A stretch of DNA of 64,000 nucleotides, taken from the NCBI RefSeq assembly GCF_026342735.1, contig NZ_JAPEMM010000001.1:868001-932000 (forward strand), in the 5' to 3' direction. The position numbers were made by a program, and so were the translations under genes. The first letter of the stretch is position 1. Each line of letters opens with the position of its first letter. This stretch comes from Streptomyces sp. NBC_00193 (GTDB lineage: Bacteria > Actinomycetota > Actinomycetes > Streptomycetales > Streptomycetaceae). A model generated the notes under the pieces. It ran no database searches, was not told the origin of the DNA, and was given only the letters and a program-made list of their open reading frames with translations. This document shows, one piece after another, positions 54,095 to 61,848 of this stretch.

Positions 54095-55105
54095 TCAGCG
54101 CCGTTCCGGTTTGGCGCTGCGTCCCATGAGTTCCTTGAGCGCGACCAGGGTCGGCTTGCCGTGGTGGACGATGTCGACGACCGTGTCGGTGATCGGCATG
54201 TCCACTCCGTGGCGGCGGGCCAGATCGGCCACGGACTGGCAGGACTTGACGCCTTCGGCGGTCTGCTTGGTGACCGCGATGGTCTCCTCCAGGGTCATCC
54301 CGCGGCCCAGGTTGGTGCCGAAGGTGTGGTTCCTGGAGAGCGGCGAGGAGCAGGTGGCGACGAGGTCGCCGAGGCCCGCGAGGCCGGAGAAGGTGAGCGG
54401 ATCGGCGCCCATCGCCAGGCCCAGGCGGGTGGCTTCGGCGAGTCCGCGGGTGATGAGCGAGCCCTTGGTGTTGTCGCCGAGGCCCATGCCGTCCGCGATG
54501 CCTACGGCGAGGCCGATGACGTTCTTGACGGCGCCGCCGAGCTCGCAGCCGATGACGTCGGTGCTCGTGTACGGGCGGAAGTACGGGGTGTGGCAGGCGG
54601 CCTGAAGACGCTGGGCGGCGGCCTCGTCCACACAGGCCACCACCGAGGCGGCGGGCTGCCGGGCCGCGATCTCGGCGGCCAGGTTGGGGCCGGTGACGAT
54701 CGCGATGCGCTCGGCGGGGACCTTGGCCACCTCTTCGATGACCTCGCTCATCCGCTTGGCGGTGCCGAGTTCGACGCCCTTCATCAGGGAGACGAGCACG
54801 GTCTCGGGGGCCAGCAGCGGAGCCCAGGCGGCGAGGTTGCCGCGCAGGGTCTGCGAGGGGACGGCGAGGACCGTGAAGTCGGCGCCGGCCGCGGCCTCGG
54901 CCGGGTCGGTGGTGGCGCGGACGTTCGCGGGGAGTTCGACGTCGGGGAAGTAGTCCGGGTTGGTCCGGCCGCTGTTGATGGCGTCGACGAGCTCCTGGCG
55001 GCGGCCCCAGAGGACCACCTCGCAGCCGGCGTCGGCGAGGACCATGGCGAAGGCCGTGCCCCAGGAGCCGGTTCCGAATACGGCTGCCTTCACGGGACGT
55101 GTCAC
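54095..55105 (-). CDS. gpsA: NAD(P)-dependent glycerol-3-phosphate dehydrogenase
   Basis: This 336-residue enzyme makes sn-glycerol-3-phosphate for phospholipids. The dinucleotide fold is KAAVFGTGSWGTAFAMVLADAG. The catalytic Lys is in GAVKNVIGLAVGIADGMGLGDNTK, and ITRGLAEATRLGLAMGADPLTFSGLAGLGDLVATC is diagnostic. GTG 55105 overlaps the plsC stop by 4 bp (GTGA). plsC and gpsA act in consecutive steps: GpsA supplies the backbone that acyltransferases use, which fits the operon. Confidence 0.95.
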   Translation of the reverse strand: MTRPVKAAVFGTGSWGTAFAMVLADAGCEVVLWGRRQELVDAINSGRTNPDYFPDVELPANVRATTDPAEAAAGADFTVLAVPSQTLRGNLAAWAPLLAPETVLVSLMKGVELGTAKRMSEVIEEVAKVPAERIAIVTGPNLAAEIAARQPAASVVACVDEAAAQRLQAACHTPYFRPYTSTDVIGCELGGAVKNVIGLAVGIADGMGLGDNTKGSLITRGLAEATRLGLAMGADPLTFSGLAGLGDLVATCSSPLSRNHTFGTNLGRGMTLEETIAVTKQTAEGVKSCQSVADLARRHGVDMPITDTVVDIVHHGKPTLVALKELMGRSAKPERR

Positions 55106-55854
55106 TTGTTGCCCTCCCCTGCGGCCTTGCGCCGCTGCTGAGCCCTGGCGTTGCGATGGTCGTACGGCTGCGGGGGCGCGCTCTCGCCCCGCAGTTCCTC
55201 CAGCAGTCCGGTGATGGCCGCCATGATGACCTCGGTGACCTCCCTGAGCACGTCCGGGGTGGGTTCCCGGTCGTAGTACGCGGAGAGGTCCACGGGCGGT
55301 CCGGCGAGGACCTGGAGGGTTTTGCGCGGGAACAGGTTGACCTTGTTCTCCTTGGCGTAGGGCGGCATCGCGAGATTCGCGCCCCACTGGGCCACCGGAA
55401 TGACGGGTGCCCTGGTCATCAGCGCCACGCGGGCCGCGCCGGTCTTGCCGGCCATCGGCCACATGTCGGGGTCCCGGGTGAGGGTGCCTTCCGGGTAAAA
55501 GGCCACGCATTCGCCGCGCTCGATCGCGTCCACGGCGGCCCGGAATGCGTCCAGGGCGTTGGTGGACTCCCGGTAGACCGGGATCTGGCCGGAGCCGCGC
55601 AGGATCGCTCCGACAATGGGGACCTCGAAGAGGGCCGCCTTGCCGAGCAATCGGGGCACCCTGCCGGTGTTGTACTGGAAGTGCGCGTAGGACAGCGGGT
55701 CCAGATACGAGTTGTGATTGACGGCGGTGATAAATCCGCCCTCGGCCGGAATGTGTTCCATTCCCCGCCAGTCCCGCCTGAAGAGCACTACCAGCGGCGG
55801 TTTCGCGATGGCCGCCGCAAGGCGGTACCAGAAGCCGATTCTGCGGCGGGACAC
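55102..55854 (-). CDS. plsC: 1-acyl-sn-glycerol-3-phosphate acyltransferase (PlsC family)
   Basis: This 250-residue membrane-associated acyltransferase has the catalytic HX4D motif in AVNHNSYLDPLSY and the substrate-binding FYPEGTLTRDPDMWP. It transfers an acyl chain to lysophosphatidate. The last 40 residues (ESAPPQPYDHRNARAQQRRKAAGEGNK) are basic and probably disordered. GTG 55854 has AGGAAGG upstream. An in-frame frame continues further upstream, but without homology. It is divergent from cofC. Confidence 0.9.
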   Translation of the reverse strand: MSRRRIGFWYRLAAAIAKPPLVVLFRRDWRGMEHIPAEGGFITAVNHNSYLDPLSYAHFQYNTGRVPRLLGKAALFEVPIVGAILRGSGQIPVYRESTNALDAFRAAVDAIERGECVAFYPEGTLTRDPDMWPMAGKTGAARVALMTRAPVIPVAQWGANLAMPPYAKENKVNLFPRKTLQVLAGPPVDLSAYYDREPTPDVLREVTEVIMAAITGLLEELRGESAPPQPYDHRNARAQQRRKAAGEGNK

Positions 55855-56007
55855 TCGGACACCTTCCTCTAGGACCGGTGCGCGGCTTGGGCGCCTCGGG
55901 GCCGGACAAGTGTGGCCCCGGGTCCGGTCTCTGTCGAGAACACCGTACGCCCCGGACACCCGGACCAGGCCCCGGGTGGCCCGGCATGAGGTGACAATGG
56001 GGCTCCG

Positions 56008-56022
56008 CATGACCTGGTCATG
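56008..56022. promoter_or_regulatory. 15-bp palindrome in the plsC/cofC divergent region
   Basis: CATGACC-T-GGTCATG is a perfect palindrome, 36 bp before the cofC Shine-Dalgarno tract and 153 bp before plsC. It could be an operator for cofC; no regulator is known to me for this sequence. Confidence 0.45.
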
Positions 56023-56072
56023 ACCCGCACATGGTCTGAGCGGCGCGCGAGCGTGCCGGAGGGAAGGGGTCC

Positions 56073-56900
56073 GTCACGAACGCCGTCTGGAGTCTGGTCG
56101 TCCCGCTGAAGCCGCTCGCGGTGGCCAAGAGCCGCCTCGCGCCGGCCGTGGGAGCGTCCCGGGCGGGGCTCGCCCTGGCGTTCGCGCTGGACACCGTCGC
56201 GGGGGCCCTGGCCTGCACGGCGGTCGCGGATGTGGTGGTCGTCACGGACGATCCGGAGGCCGGTGCGGAACTGGCGCGGCTGGGGGCCCGGATCGTGCCG
56301 GACTCCCCGGCGGCCGGGCTCAACGCCGCGCTGGCCCACGGGGCGCGGGAGATACGGGCGGGCAGGCCCGGGGCGGCGGTGGCCGCGATGAACGCGGATC
56401 TGCCGGCGCTGCGGCCACCCGAATTGCTACGCGTGCTCGAAACCGCTTCGGCATTTCCCCGGGCATTTCTGGCGGATGCGGCGGGAATCGGGACGACCCT
56501 GCTTTCCGCTGCTCCGGACGTGGAATTGGCGCCCTCGTTCGGCGGTCCCTCACGGTCCCGGCATTCGGCCTCGGGCGCGGTGGAAATGGCCCTCGCCGGC
56601 GTCGAGAGCATCCGCCGGGACGTGGACACGGGGGCGGATCTGCGCAGGGTCCTGGCCCTTGGCGTGGGGCGCCATACGGCCCGATACAGTGCCCGTATGC
56701 AGGCGACCGCGTACACGTACGACACCCAGACCCGCAGCGGCAGTGTGCTGCTGGACGACGGCACCCCGGTGCCCTTCGAGGCCCCGGCGTTCGACGCGGG
56801 CGGCCTGCGGCTGCTGCGTCCCGGGCAGCGGGTCCGGATCGAGACGGACGGCGAGGGCGCGGGCCTGCGGATCACCCTGGTCACGCTGCAGACCTTCTGA
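56073..56900 (+). CDS. cofC: 2-phospho-L-lactate guanylyltransferase CofC, fused in frame to a cold-shock-like domain
   Basis: CofC makes the activated lactyl (or PEP/glycerate) guanylate for coenzyme F420. The conserved N-terminal strand WSLVVPLKPLAVAKSRLAP and the central VVVVTDDPEAGAELARLGARIVPD, AMNADLPAL and SRSRHSASGAVEMALAG are present. No ATG, GTG or TTG occurs between the upstream in-frame stop (56037) and GTG 56121, which would delete half of the N-terminal motif. A GTC at 56073 follows GGAGGGAAGGGG by 3 nt and lines up with the GTG start of homologues (V-T-N). I therefore start the gene there. The last 68 codons encode an unrelated domain; no stop lies between. Confidence 0.8.
   Translation, partial: VTNAVWSLVVPLKPLAVAKSRLAPAVGASRAGLALAFALDTVAGALACTAVADVVVVTDDPEAGAELARLGARIVPDSPAAGLNAALAHGAREIRAGRPGAAVAAMNADLPALRPPELLRVLETASAFPRAFLADAAGIGTTLLSAAPDVELAPSFGGPSRSRHSASGAVEMALAGVESIRRDVDTGADLRRVLALGVGRHTARYSARMQATAYTYDTQTRSGSVLLDDGTPVPFEAPAFDAGGLRLLRPGQRVRIETDGEGAGLRITLVTLQTF
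56697..56900 (+). CDS. cold-shock-like OB-fold protein, possibly a separate leaderless gene
   Basis: The in-frame ATG at 56697 begins MQATAYTYDTQTRSGSVLLDDG, a 67-residue domain with pattern G-x-V-x-L-D-D-G-x-P-V and GQRVRIETDGEG that resembles CspA-type OB folds. TACAGT (56685-56690) lies exactly 6 nt before the ATG, the usual position of the -10 element in leaderless Streptomyces transcripts. It has no Shine-Dalgarno. It may be translated alone, as the tail of CofC, or both. Confidence 0.55.
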   Translation: MQATAYTYDTQTRSGSVLLDDGTPVPFEAPAFDAGGLRLLRPGQRVRIETDGEGAGLRITLVTLQTF

Positions 56901-56935
56901 CCCCGGACACCCCACCAGGGCGTTCCCACGCACCG

Positions 56936-56970
56936 CGGGCCGGTTTCCCCACCGTGGGGAAACCGGCCCG
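56936..56970. terminator. bidirectional terminator between cofC and hupS
   Basis: A perfect 15-bp stem CGGGCCGGTTTCCCC/GGGGAAACCGGCCCG has a 5-nt loop in the convergent gap. Confidence 0.85.
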
Positions 56971-56989
56971 GCGTGTGTGACTCGTTGCC

Positions 56990-57670
56990 CTACTTGGTCT
57001 TGCGGGCGGTGGTCTTCTTCGCGGTGGCCTTGCGCGTCGCCGTCTTCTTGGCGGGCGCCTTCGTCGCCGCGGTGGCCTTCTTGGCCGCCGGGGCGGTCTT
57101 CTTCGCGGTGGCGGTGGTCTTCTTCGCCGTCGCCGCGGCCTTCTTGACCGTGGCCTTCTTCGCCGCGGGTGCCGCCTTCTTCGCCACGGCGGTCTTGGCG
57201 ACCGTCTTCTTGGCGGTGGCGGTGACCTTCTTGGCCGTGGTCTTCTTCGCGACCGTGGTCTTGGCGGCGGCAGCGGCCTTCTTGGCGGGTGCGGCCTTCT
57301 TCGCGGCGGCCTTCTTGACCGTCGCCGAAGCGCCACCGGTGAGGCTGCCCTTGGGCGCCTTCTTCACCGATACCTCGCCGCCCTTGGGGAGCTTCTTGGT
57401 GCCGCTGACCAGGTCCTTGAAGCCCTGACCCGCACGGAAGCGGGGAACAGAGGTCTTCTTGACCCGGACGCGCTCACCCGTCTGGGGGTTACGGGCATAG
57501 CGGGCCGGGCGGTCGACCTTCTCGAACGAGCCGAAGCCCGTGACCGAGACCCGGTCGCCCCCGACGGTCGCGCGGACGATGGCGTCCAGTACCGCGTCGA
57601 CGGCGTCCGCGGCCTGCTGACGGCCGCCCAGCTTGTCGGCAATCGCTTCTACGAGCTGCGCCTTGTTCAA
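56990..57670 (-). CDS. hupS: HU-family nucleoid protein HupS with histone-H1-like tail
   Basis: This 226-residue protein has an N-terminal HU domain (NKAQLVEAIADKLGGRQQAADAVDAVLDAIVRA ... GDRVSVTGFGSFEKVDRPARYARNPQTGERV). A C-terminal tail of about 130 residues consists of KKAA, KKTT and AAKK repeats, like histone H1. HupS organises chromatin in spores and is developmentally induced in S. coelicolor. TTG 57670 follows GAAGGGGAAGACG and gives the conserved N-terminus MNKAQL. An in-frame TTG at 57712 has no such site. The palindromic AT-rich element at 57731-57745 is upstream. Confidence 0.93.
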   Translation of the reverse strand: MNKAQLVEAIADKLGGRQQAADAVDAVLDAIVRATVGGDRVSVTGFGSFEKVDRPARYARNPQTGERVRVKKTSVPRFRAGQGFKDLVSGTKKLPKGGEVSVKKAPKGSLTGGASATVKKAAAKKAAPAKKAAAAAKTTVAKKTTAKKVTATAKKTVAKTAVAKKAAPAAKKATVKKAAATAKKTTATAKKTAPAAKKATAATKAPAKKTATRKATAKKTTARKTK

Positions 57671-57730
57671 CGTCTTCCCCTTCGGAGACTTCGCCAGAAC
57701 GAATGTGTTCAAGCTTATTTCGCACGTTAG

Positions 57731-57745
57731 GCGGATATATACCGC
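57731..57745 (-). promoter_or_regulatory. AT-rich palindrome in hupS promoter region
   Basis: GCGGATATATACCGC contains GCGG/CCGC arms around a TATATA core, in a region that is otherwise the least GC-rich around. It lies 61-75 bp upstream of the hupS start and could be the -10 region of a regulated promoter. Confidence 0.4.
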
Positions 57746-57815
57746 AAATCAAACACGAAACGGGCTTATCACCCTAGTGCCGCAACGTTGTAGGCCGTTA
57801 CGGAGTTCCTTCGCA

Positions 57816-58043
57816 TCAGTCGCCTTCAGGGAATCGACCCTCGTCGAGGTCCTTCATCAACCTGTCCAGGCGCCTTGCCGCGTCGGCGAGATCGTGCTTC
57901 GCCACGGCGGTGACGACCAACAGCTTCCGGGACAGCGCCATCCTTACGCCCTCCGGGACTTGCAGTGTGCGCACCCTTGTGTGTGCTTCTTTCAATCGGT
58001 CGGCAACAAGTCCGTAGAGCTCAAGTTGACTGTCGCGTTCCAT
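57816..58043 (-). CDS. small conserved helical protein of unknown function
   Basis: This 75-residue protein (MERDSQLELYGLVADRLKEAHTRVRTLQVPEGVRM...) is mostly helical, with an RKLLVVTAVAKHDLADAARRLDRLMKDL segment. I do not recognise a named family. Location between leuCD and hupS is, as I recall, conserved in Streptomyces. ATG 58043 is preferred; upstream in-frame ATG 58094 adds 17 residues. The plus-strand terminator of leuD lies immediately upstream. Confidence 0.7.
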   Translation of the reverse strand: MERDSQLELYGLVADRLKEAHTRVRTLQVPEGVRMALSRKLLVVTAVAKHDLADAARRLDRLMKDLDEGRFPEGD

Positions 58044-58097
58044 GCACAGATTGTGCCATCTGGGGCGAGTTGTCGCCTCACGGGGCCTCAACACACG

Positions 58098-58131
58098 ACT
58101 GTGCCCCCTGCCGGATGGCAGGGGGCACAGT
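58098..58131 (-). terminator. leuD terminator
   Basis: A perfect 15-bp stem ACTGTGCCCCCTGCC/GGCAGGGGGCACAGT has a GGAT loop, 50 bp beyond the leuD stop. Confidence 0.88.
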
Positions 58132-58180
58132 GTTGCCTATGTGATCACCCTAAGGCGAATAAGCGCTGCTCAGGCCGGAA

Positions 58181-58774
58181 TCACGCCTGAATCGTGCTCG
58201 GCTTGAAGGCCGGTCGGACGCTTTCGTACGTGGCGATGTCCGCTTCGTTCTGAAGGGTGAGCGAGATGTCGTCCAGCCCCTCCAGCAGACGCCAGCGGGC
58301 GTTGTCGTCGAGTTCGAACTCCGCGACGACGCCTTCGGCTCGGACCTGGCGGTCGACCAGGTCGACCGTGATCTCGGCGGTGGGGTCGGCCTCGGTCAGC
58401 TTCCACAGCTGCTCGACGGTCTCCTGCGGCAGGACCACGGTCAGCAGACCGTTCTTCAGCGAGTTGCCGCGGAAGATGTCGGCGAAGCGGGAGGAGATGA
58501 CCGTCTTGAAGCCGAAGTTCTGCAGGGCCCAGACGGCGTGCTCGCGCGAGGAACCGGTACCGAAGTCGGGACCGGCGACCAGGACGGTCGCACCGGCGCG
58601 CTCGGGACGGTTGGTGATGAACTCCGGGTCCTTGCGCCAGGCCTCGAAGAGCCCGTCCTCGAAACCGTCGCGCGTGATCTTCTTCAGCCAGTGGGCCGGG
58701 ATGATCTGGTCGGTGTCGACGTTGCTGCGGCGCAGCGGGACGGCCCGGCCGGTGTGGGTGGTGAAGGCTTCCAT
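58181..58774 (-). CDS. leuD: 3-isopropylmalate dehydratase small subunit
   Basis: This 197-residue subunit completes LeuCD, which converts 2- to 3-isopropylmalate in leucine synthesis. Segments: [63 protein letters not shown] and [23 protein letters not shown]. The start ATG at 58774 lies 5 bp after the leuC stop, so the pair is one operon. Followed by a strong terminator. Confidence 0.96.
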   Translation of the reverse strand: MEAFTTHTGRAVPLRRSNVDTDQIIPAHWLKKITRDGFEDGLFEAWRKDPEFITNRPERAGATVLVAGPDFGTGSSREHAVWALQNFGFKTVISSRFADIFRGNSLKNGLLTVVLPQETVEQLWKLTEADPTAEITVDLVDRQVRAEGVVAEFELDDNARWRLLEGLDDISLTLQNEADIATYESVRPAFKPSTIQA

Positions 58775-58779
58775 CGTTC

Positions 58780-60204
58780 TCAGACTCCGGCGGTCGCGTT
58801 GGCGTCGGACAGGTCGGCGGGCGAGGCCAGGTGGCCCAGCACGGCGGTGGCGGCAGCCACCTGCGGGGAGACCAGGTGGGTACGCCCGCCCTTGCCCTGC
58901 CGGCCCTCGAAGTTGCGGTTGGAGGTGGACGCGGAGCGCTCACCGGGAGCCAGTTGGTCGGGGTTCATGCCCAGACACATCGAGCAGCCCGCGTGCCGCC
59001 ATTCGGCGCCGGCCTCCTTGAAGACCTTGTCCAGGCCCTCCGACACGGCCTGCAGGGCGACGCGGACCGAGCCCGGGACGACCAGCATCCGTACGCCTTC
59101 GGCGACTTTGCGGCCCTCGATGATCCCGGCGACGGCGCGCAGGTCCTCGATGCGGCCGTTGGTGCAGGAACCTACGAAGACGGTGTCGACCTTGATGTCG
59201 CGCAGCGGCTGTCCGGCGGTCAACCCCATGTACTCCAGGGCCTTTTCGGCGGCGTTGCGCTCCGAAGCGTCCTCGTACGAAGCCGGGTCGGGGACGTTCG
59301 CCGACAGGGGCGCGCCCTGGCCGGGGTTGGTGCCCCAGGTGACGAACGGCGACAGGGTGGCGCCGTCGATGACCACCTCGGCGTCGAAGACGGCGTCGTC
59401 GTCGGTGCGCAGGGTCTTCCAGTACGCGACCGCAGCGTCCCAGTCCTCGCCCACGGGGGCGTGGTCGCGGCCCTCGAGGTAGTCGAAGGTGGTCTGGTCG
59501 GGGGCGATCATGCCCGCGCGGGCGCCGGCCTCGATCGACATGTTGCAGATGGTCATGCGGGCTTCCATCGAGAGCTTCTCGACGGCCTCGCCGCGGTACT
59601 CCAGGATGTAGCCCTGGCCGCCGCCGGTGCCGATCTTGGCGATGATCGCCAGGATCAGGTCCTTGGCGGTGACGCCCTCGGCCAGCGCGCCGGTGACGGT
59701 GATCGCCATCGTCTTTGGGCGGGCCAGCGGCAGCGTCTGGGTCGCCAGCACGTGCTCGACCTGGCTGGTGCCGATGCCGAACGCCAGCGCGCCGAAGGCG
59801 CCGTGCGTGGAGGTGTGGGAGTCACCGCAGACCACCGTGGTGCCCGGCTGGGTCAGGCCCAGCTGCGGTCCCACGACGTGGACGACACCCTGCTCGACGT
59901 CGCCCAGCGAGTGCAGGCGCACACCGAACTCGGCGCAGTTCGCCCGCAGCGTCTCCAGCTGGGCCCGGGAGACCGGGTCCGCGATCGGCTTGTCGATGTC
60001 GATGGTGGGGGTGTTGTGGTCCTCGGTCGCGATGGTGAGGTCGAGGCGTCGGACCTTGCGGCCGGCCTGGCGCAGCCCCTCGAAGGCCTGCGGGCTGGTC
60101 ACCTCGTGCAGCAGGTGCAGATCAATGAAGAGGAGGTCGGGCTCGCCTTCGGCGCGCCGGACGACATGGTCGTCCCAGACCTTCTCCGCGAGTGTCCTAC
60201 CCAT
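58780..60204 (-). CDS. leuC: 3-isopropylmalate dehydratase large subunit
   Basis: This 474-residue aconitase-family enzyme has the [4Fe-4S] ligands in [12 protein letters not shown] and [46 protein letters not shown] is diagnostic. Start ATG at 60204 has GGAGGG upstream. It is divergent from ndgR, and the 184-bp intergenic region contains an IclR-type operator. NdgR activates leuCD in S. coelicolor. Confidence 0.96.
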   Translation of the reverse strand: MGRTLAEKVWDDHVVRRAEGEPDLLFIDLHLLHEVTSPQAFEGLRQAGRKVRRLDLTIATEDHNTPTIDIDKPIADPVSRAQLETLRANCAEFGVRLHSLGDVEQGVVHVVGPQLGLTQPGTTVVCGDSHTSTHGAFGALAFGIGTSQVEHVLATQTLPLARPKTMAITVTGALAEGVTAKDLILAIIAKIGTGGGQGYILEYRGEAVEKLSMEARMTICNMSIEAGARAGMIAPDQTTFDYLEGRDHAPVGEDWDAAVAYWKTLRTDDDAVFDAEVVIDGATLSPFVTWGTNPGQGAPLSANVPDPASYEDASERNAAEKALEYMGLTAGQPLRDIKVDTVFVGSCTNGRIEDLRAVAGIIEGRKVAEGVRMLVVPGSVRVALQAVSEGLDKVFKEAGAEWRHAGCSMCLGMNPDQLAPGERSASTSNRNFEGRQGKGGRTHLVSPQVAAATAVLGHLASPADLSDANATAGV

Positions 60205-60356
60205 CGCTTTCCCTCCGGCCGGCCGGTTGTGCCGGCGCTTGATAGAGATCTTGTGCGCCTGATCGTCCGTACCCCACGTCCCGGACGACGGCTCGGACCC
60301 AGTGGTTCGTGGACCCGCACATACAGACTCGCTGGTTCTTGGAAAAATTGAACTTG

Positions 60357-60375
60357 CGTTTCACAGTGTGAGACG
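60357..60375. promoter_or_regulatory. NdgR-type operator between leuC and ndgR
   Basis: The 19-bp element CGTTTCACAGTGTGAGACG is a near-perfect inverted repeat (9-bp arms with one mismatch). It lies 14 bp before the ndgR start and 153 bp before leuC, matching the place where NdgR/AreB is reported to bind. It is likely used for autoregulation and leuCD control. Confidence 0.7.
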
Positions 60376-60388
60376 CGAATATCGTTTC

Positions 60389-61105
60389 ATGGACAACTCT
60401 AGCGGCGTCGGCGTTCTCGACAAGGCAGCTCTGGTATTGAGCGCACTGGAGTCCGGTCCGGCCACCCTCGCCGGGCTGGTCGCGGCGACAGGGCTCGCAC
60501 GACCCACGGCACATCGCCTTGCCGTGGCACTGGAACACCACCGGATGGTGGCGAGGGACATGCAGGGCCGGTTCATCCTCGGACCGCGGCTGGCGGAGCT
60601 CGCCGCCGCGGCCGGCGAGGACCGCCTGCTGGCCACGGCCGGACCGGTGCTCACCCACCTCCGGGACGTGACGGGAGAGAGCGCGCAGCTCTACCGGCGT
60701 CAGGGCGACATGCGTATCTGCGTGGCAGCGGCCGAGCGGCTGTCGGGCCTGCGGGACACCGTCCCGGTGGGCTCCACGCTCCCGATGAAGGCCGGCTCGG
60801 CCGCGCAGATCCTGATGGCCTGGGAGGAGCCCGAGCGGCTCCACCGCGGCCTGCAGGGCGCGCGCTTCACGGCGACGGCGCTCTCGGGCGTACGGCGTCG
60901 CGGCTGGGCGCAGTCGATCGGCGAGCGGGAGCCCGGCGTGGCCTCCGTCTCGGCGCCGGTGCGCGGCCCCTCGAACCGCGTGGTGGCCTCCGTATCGGTC
61001 TCCGGGCCGATCGAGCGCCTGACCCGTCACCCGGGGCGCATGCACGCCCAGGCCGTCATCGACGCGGCCGCCCGACTGACCGAGGCCCTGCGCCGCTCCA
61101 GCTGA
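60389..61105 (+). CDS. ndgR: IclR family regulator NdgR
   Basis: This 238-residue protein has an N-terminal winged helix (VLDKAALVLSALESGPATLAGLVAATGLARPTAHRLAVALE) and a C-terminal IclR effector domain (GLRDTVPVGSTLPMKAGSAAQILMAW, RRRGWAQSIGEREPGVASVSAPV). NdgR/AreB regulates leucine, methionine and antibiotic genes in Streptomyces. ATG 60389 gives MDNSSGVGVLD, as in homologues. There is no clear Shine-Dalgarno; GAATAT lies 6 nt before the ATG, so it may be leaderless. Divergent from leuCD. Confidence 0.93.
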   Translation: MDNSSGVGVLDKAALVLSALESGPATLAGLVAATGLARPTAHRLAVALEHHRMVARDMQGRFILGPRLAELAAAAGEDRLLATAGPVLTHLRDVTGESAQLYRRQGDMRICVAAAERLSGLRDTVPVGSTLPMKAGSAAQILMAWEEPERLHRGLQGARFTATALSGVRRRGWAQSIGEREPGVASVSAPVRGPSNRVVASVSVSGPIERLTRHPGRMHAQAVIDAAARLTEALRRSS

Positions 61106-61223
61106 CCCTTCCGACCACTTACTCCCCCGGGCCCGGGGGCGCGTGAGACGCCGCACACGTCCGCACACGCGCCGCCGGGCCCGTACTTCTTGGCCCGGGC
61201 GTTCCGCCCCGTCCGGAAACAGC

Positions 61224-61260
61224 GAAGAGGCCCTCCGCGATGAACGCGGAGGGCCTCTTC
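61224..61260 (+). terminator. terminator of ndgR
   Basis: A perfect 16-bp stem GAAGAGGCCCTCCGCG with its complement has a 5-nt loop, between ndgR and the tRNA cluster on the other strand. Confidence 0.88.
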
Positions 61261-61266
61261 TGTGCG

Positions 61267-61339
61267 TACCCCCGACCGGATTCGAACCGGCGCTACCGCC
61301 TTGAGAGGGCGGCGTGCTAGGCCGCTACACAACGGGGGC
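61267..61339 (-). tRNA. tRNA-Glu (CUC)
   Basis: The 73-nt gene has acceptor GCCCCCG/CGGGGGT with discriminator A, and a T arm with GGTTCGAATCC. Anticodon loop is CTCTCAA, anticodon CTC. It is identical over its length to the two other Glu copies in this cluster. The CCA end is not encoded. Confidence 0.93.
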
Positions 61340-61361
61340 TAGCTGTTACTGCGGTACTGCG

Positions 61362-61433
61362 CTGGGCTACCAGGACTCGAACCTAGAATAAGAGAACCAG
61401 AAACTCTCGTGTTGCCAATTACACTATAGCCCA
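61362..61433 (-). tRNA. tRNA-Gln (CUG)
   Basis: The 72-nt gene has acceptor TGGGCTA/TAGCCCA with discriminator G, and a T arm GGTTCGAGTCC. The anticodon loop is TTCTGGT, with anticodon CTG. The anticodon-arm stem differs at one pair (GAGAG/CTCTT versus GAGGG/CCCTT) from the second Gln copy. Confidence 0.92.
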
Positions 61434-61457
61434 AAGGTCTAGACCAGCTAGACACCG

Positions 61458-61530
61458 TACCCCCGACCGGATTCGAACCGGCGCTACCGCCTTGAGAGGG
61501 CGGCGTGCTAGGCCGCTACACAACGGGGGC
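61458..61530 (-). tRNA. tRNA-Glu (CUC), second copy
   Basis: This is a 73-nt copy identical to the one at 61267-61339. Anticodon CTC. Confidence 0.93.
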
Positions 61531-61591
61531 CCTAGCGATCCTGCATCAAAACATCCGGGTGCGACCCTGGAGATCTCGCGGGAAGGATCTG

Positions 61592-61664
61592 TACCCCCGA
61601 CCGGATTCGAACCGGCGCTACCGCCTTGAGAGGGCGGCGTGCTAGGCCGCTACACAACGGGGGC
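61592..61664 (-). tRNA. tRNA-Glu (CUC), third copy
   Basis: This is a 73-nt copy identical to the others, anticodon CTC. The flanking sequence differs between copies, so the identity is confined to the gene. Confidence 0.93.
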
Positions 61665-61690
61665 AAGCACTGCGTTACTGCTGAACTGCG

Positions 61691-61762
61691 CTGGGCTACC
61701 AGGACTCGAACCTAGAATAAGGGAACCAGAAACCCTCGTGTTGCCAATTACACTATAGCCCA
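61691..61762 (-). tRNA. tRNA-Gln (CUG), second copy
   Basis: This 72-nt gene is the first in transcription order (Gln-Glu-Glu-Gln-Glu on the minus strand). Anticodon CTG. It differs from the other Gln gene in the anticodon stem (GAGGG/CCCTT). Confidence 0.92.
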
Positions 61763-61848
61763 CCAAAACTCAAGACCCTGAGGGACTTTCGTTCGGTTAG
61801 CGCCTCCGGCCCGGCCTTTCGGCCCGCTCGGGCGGCGCAGAAAGAACA

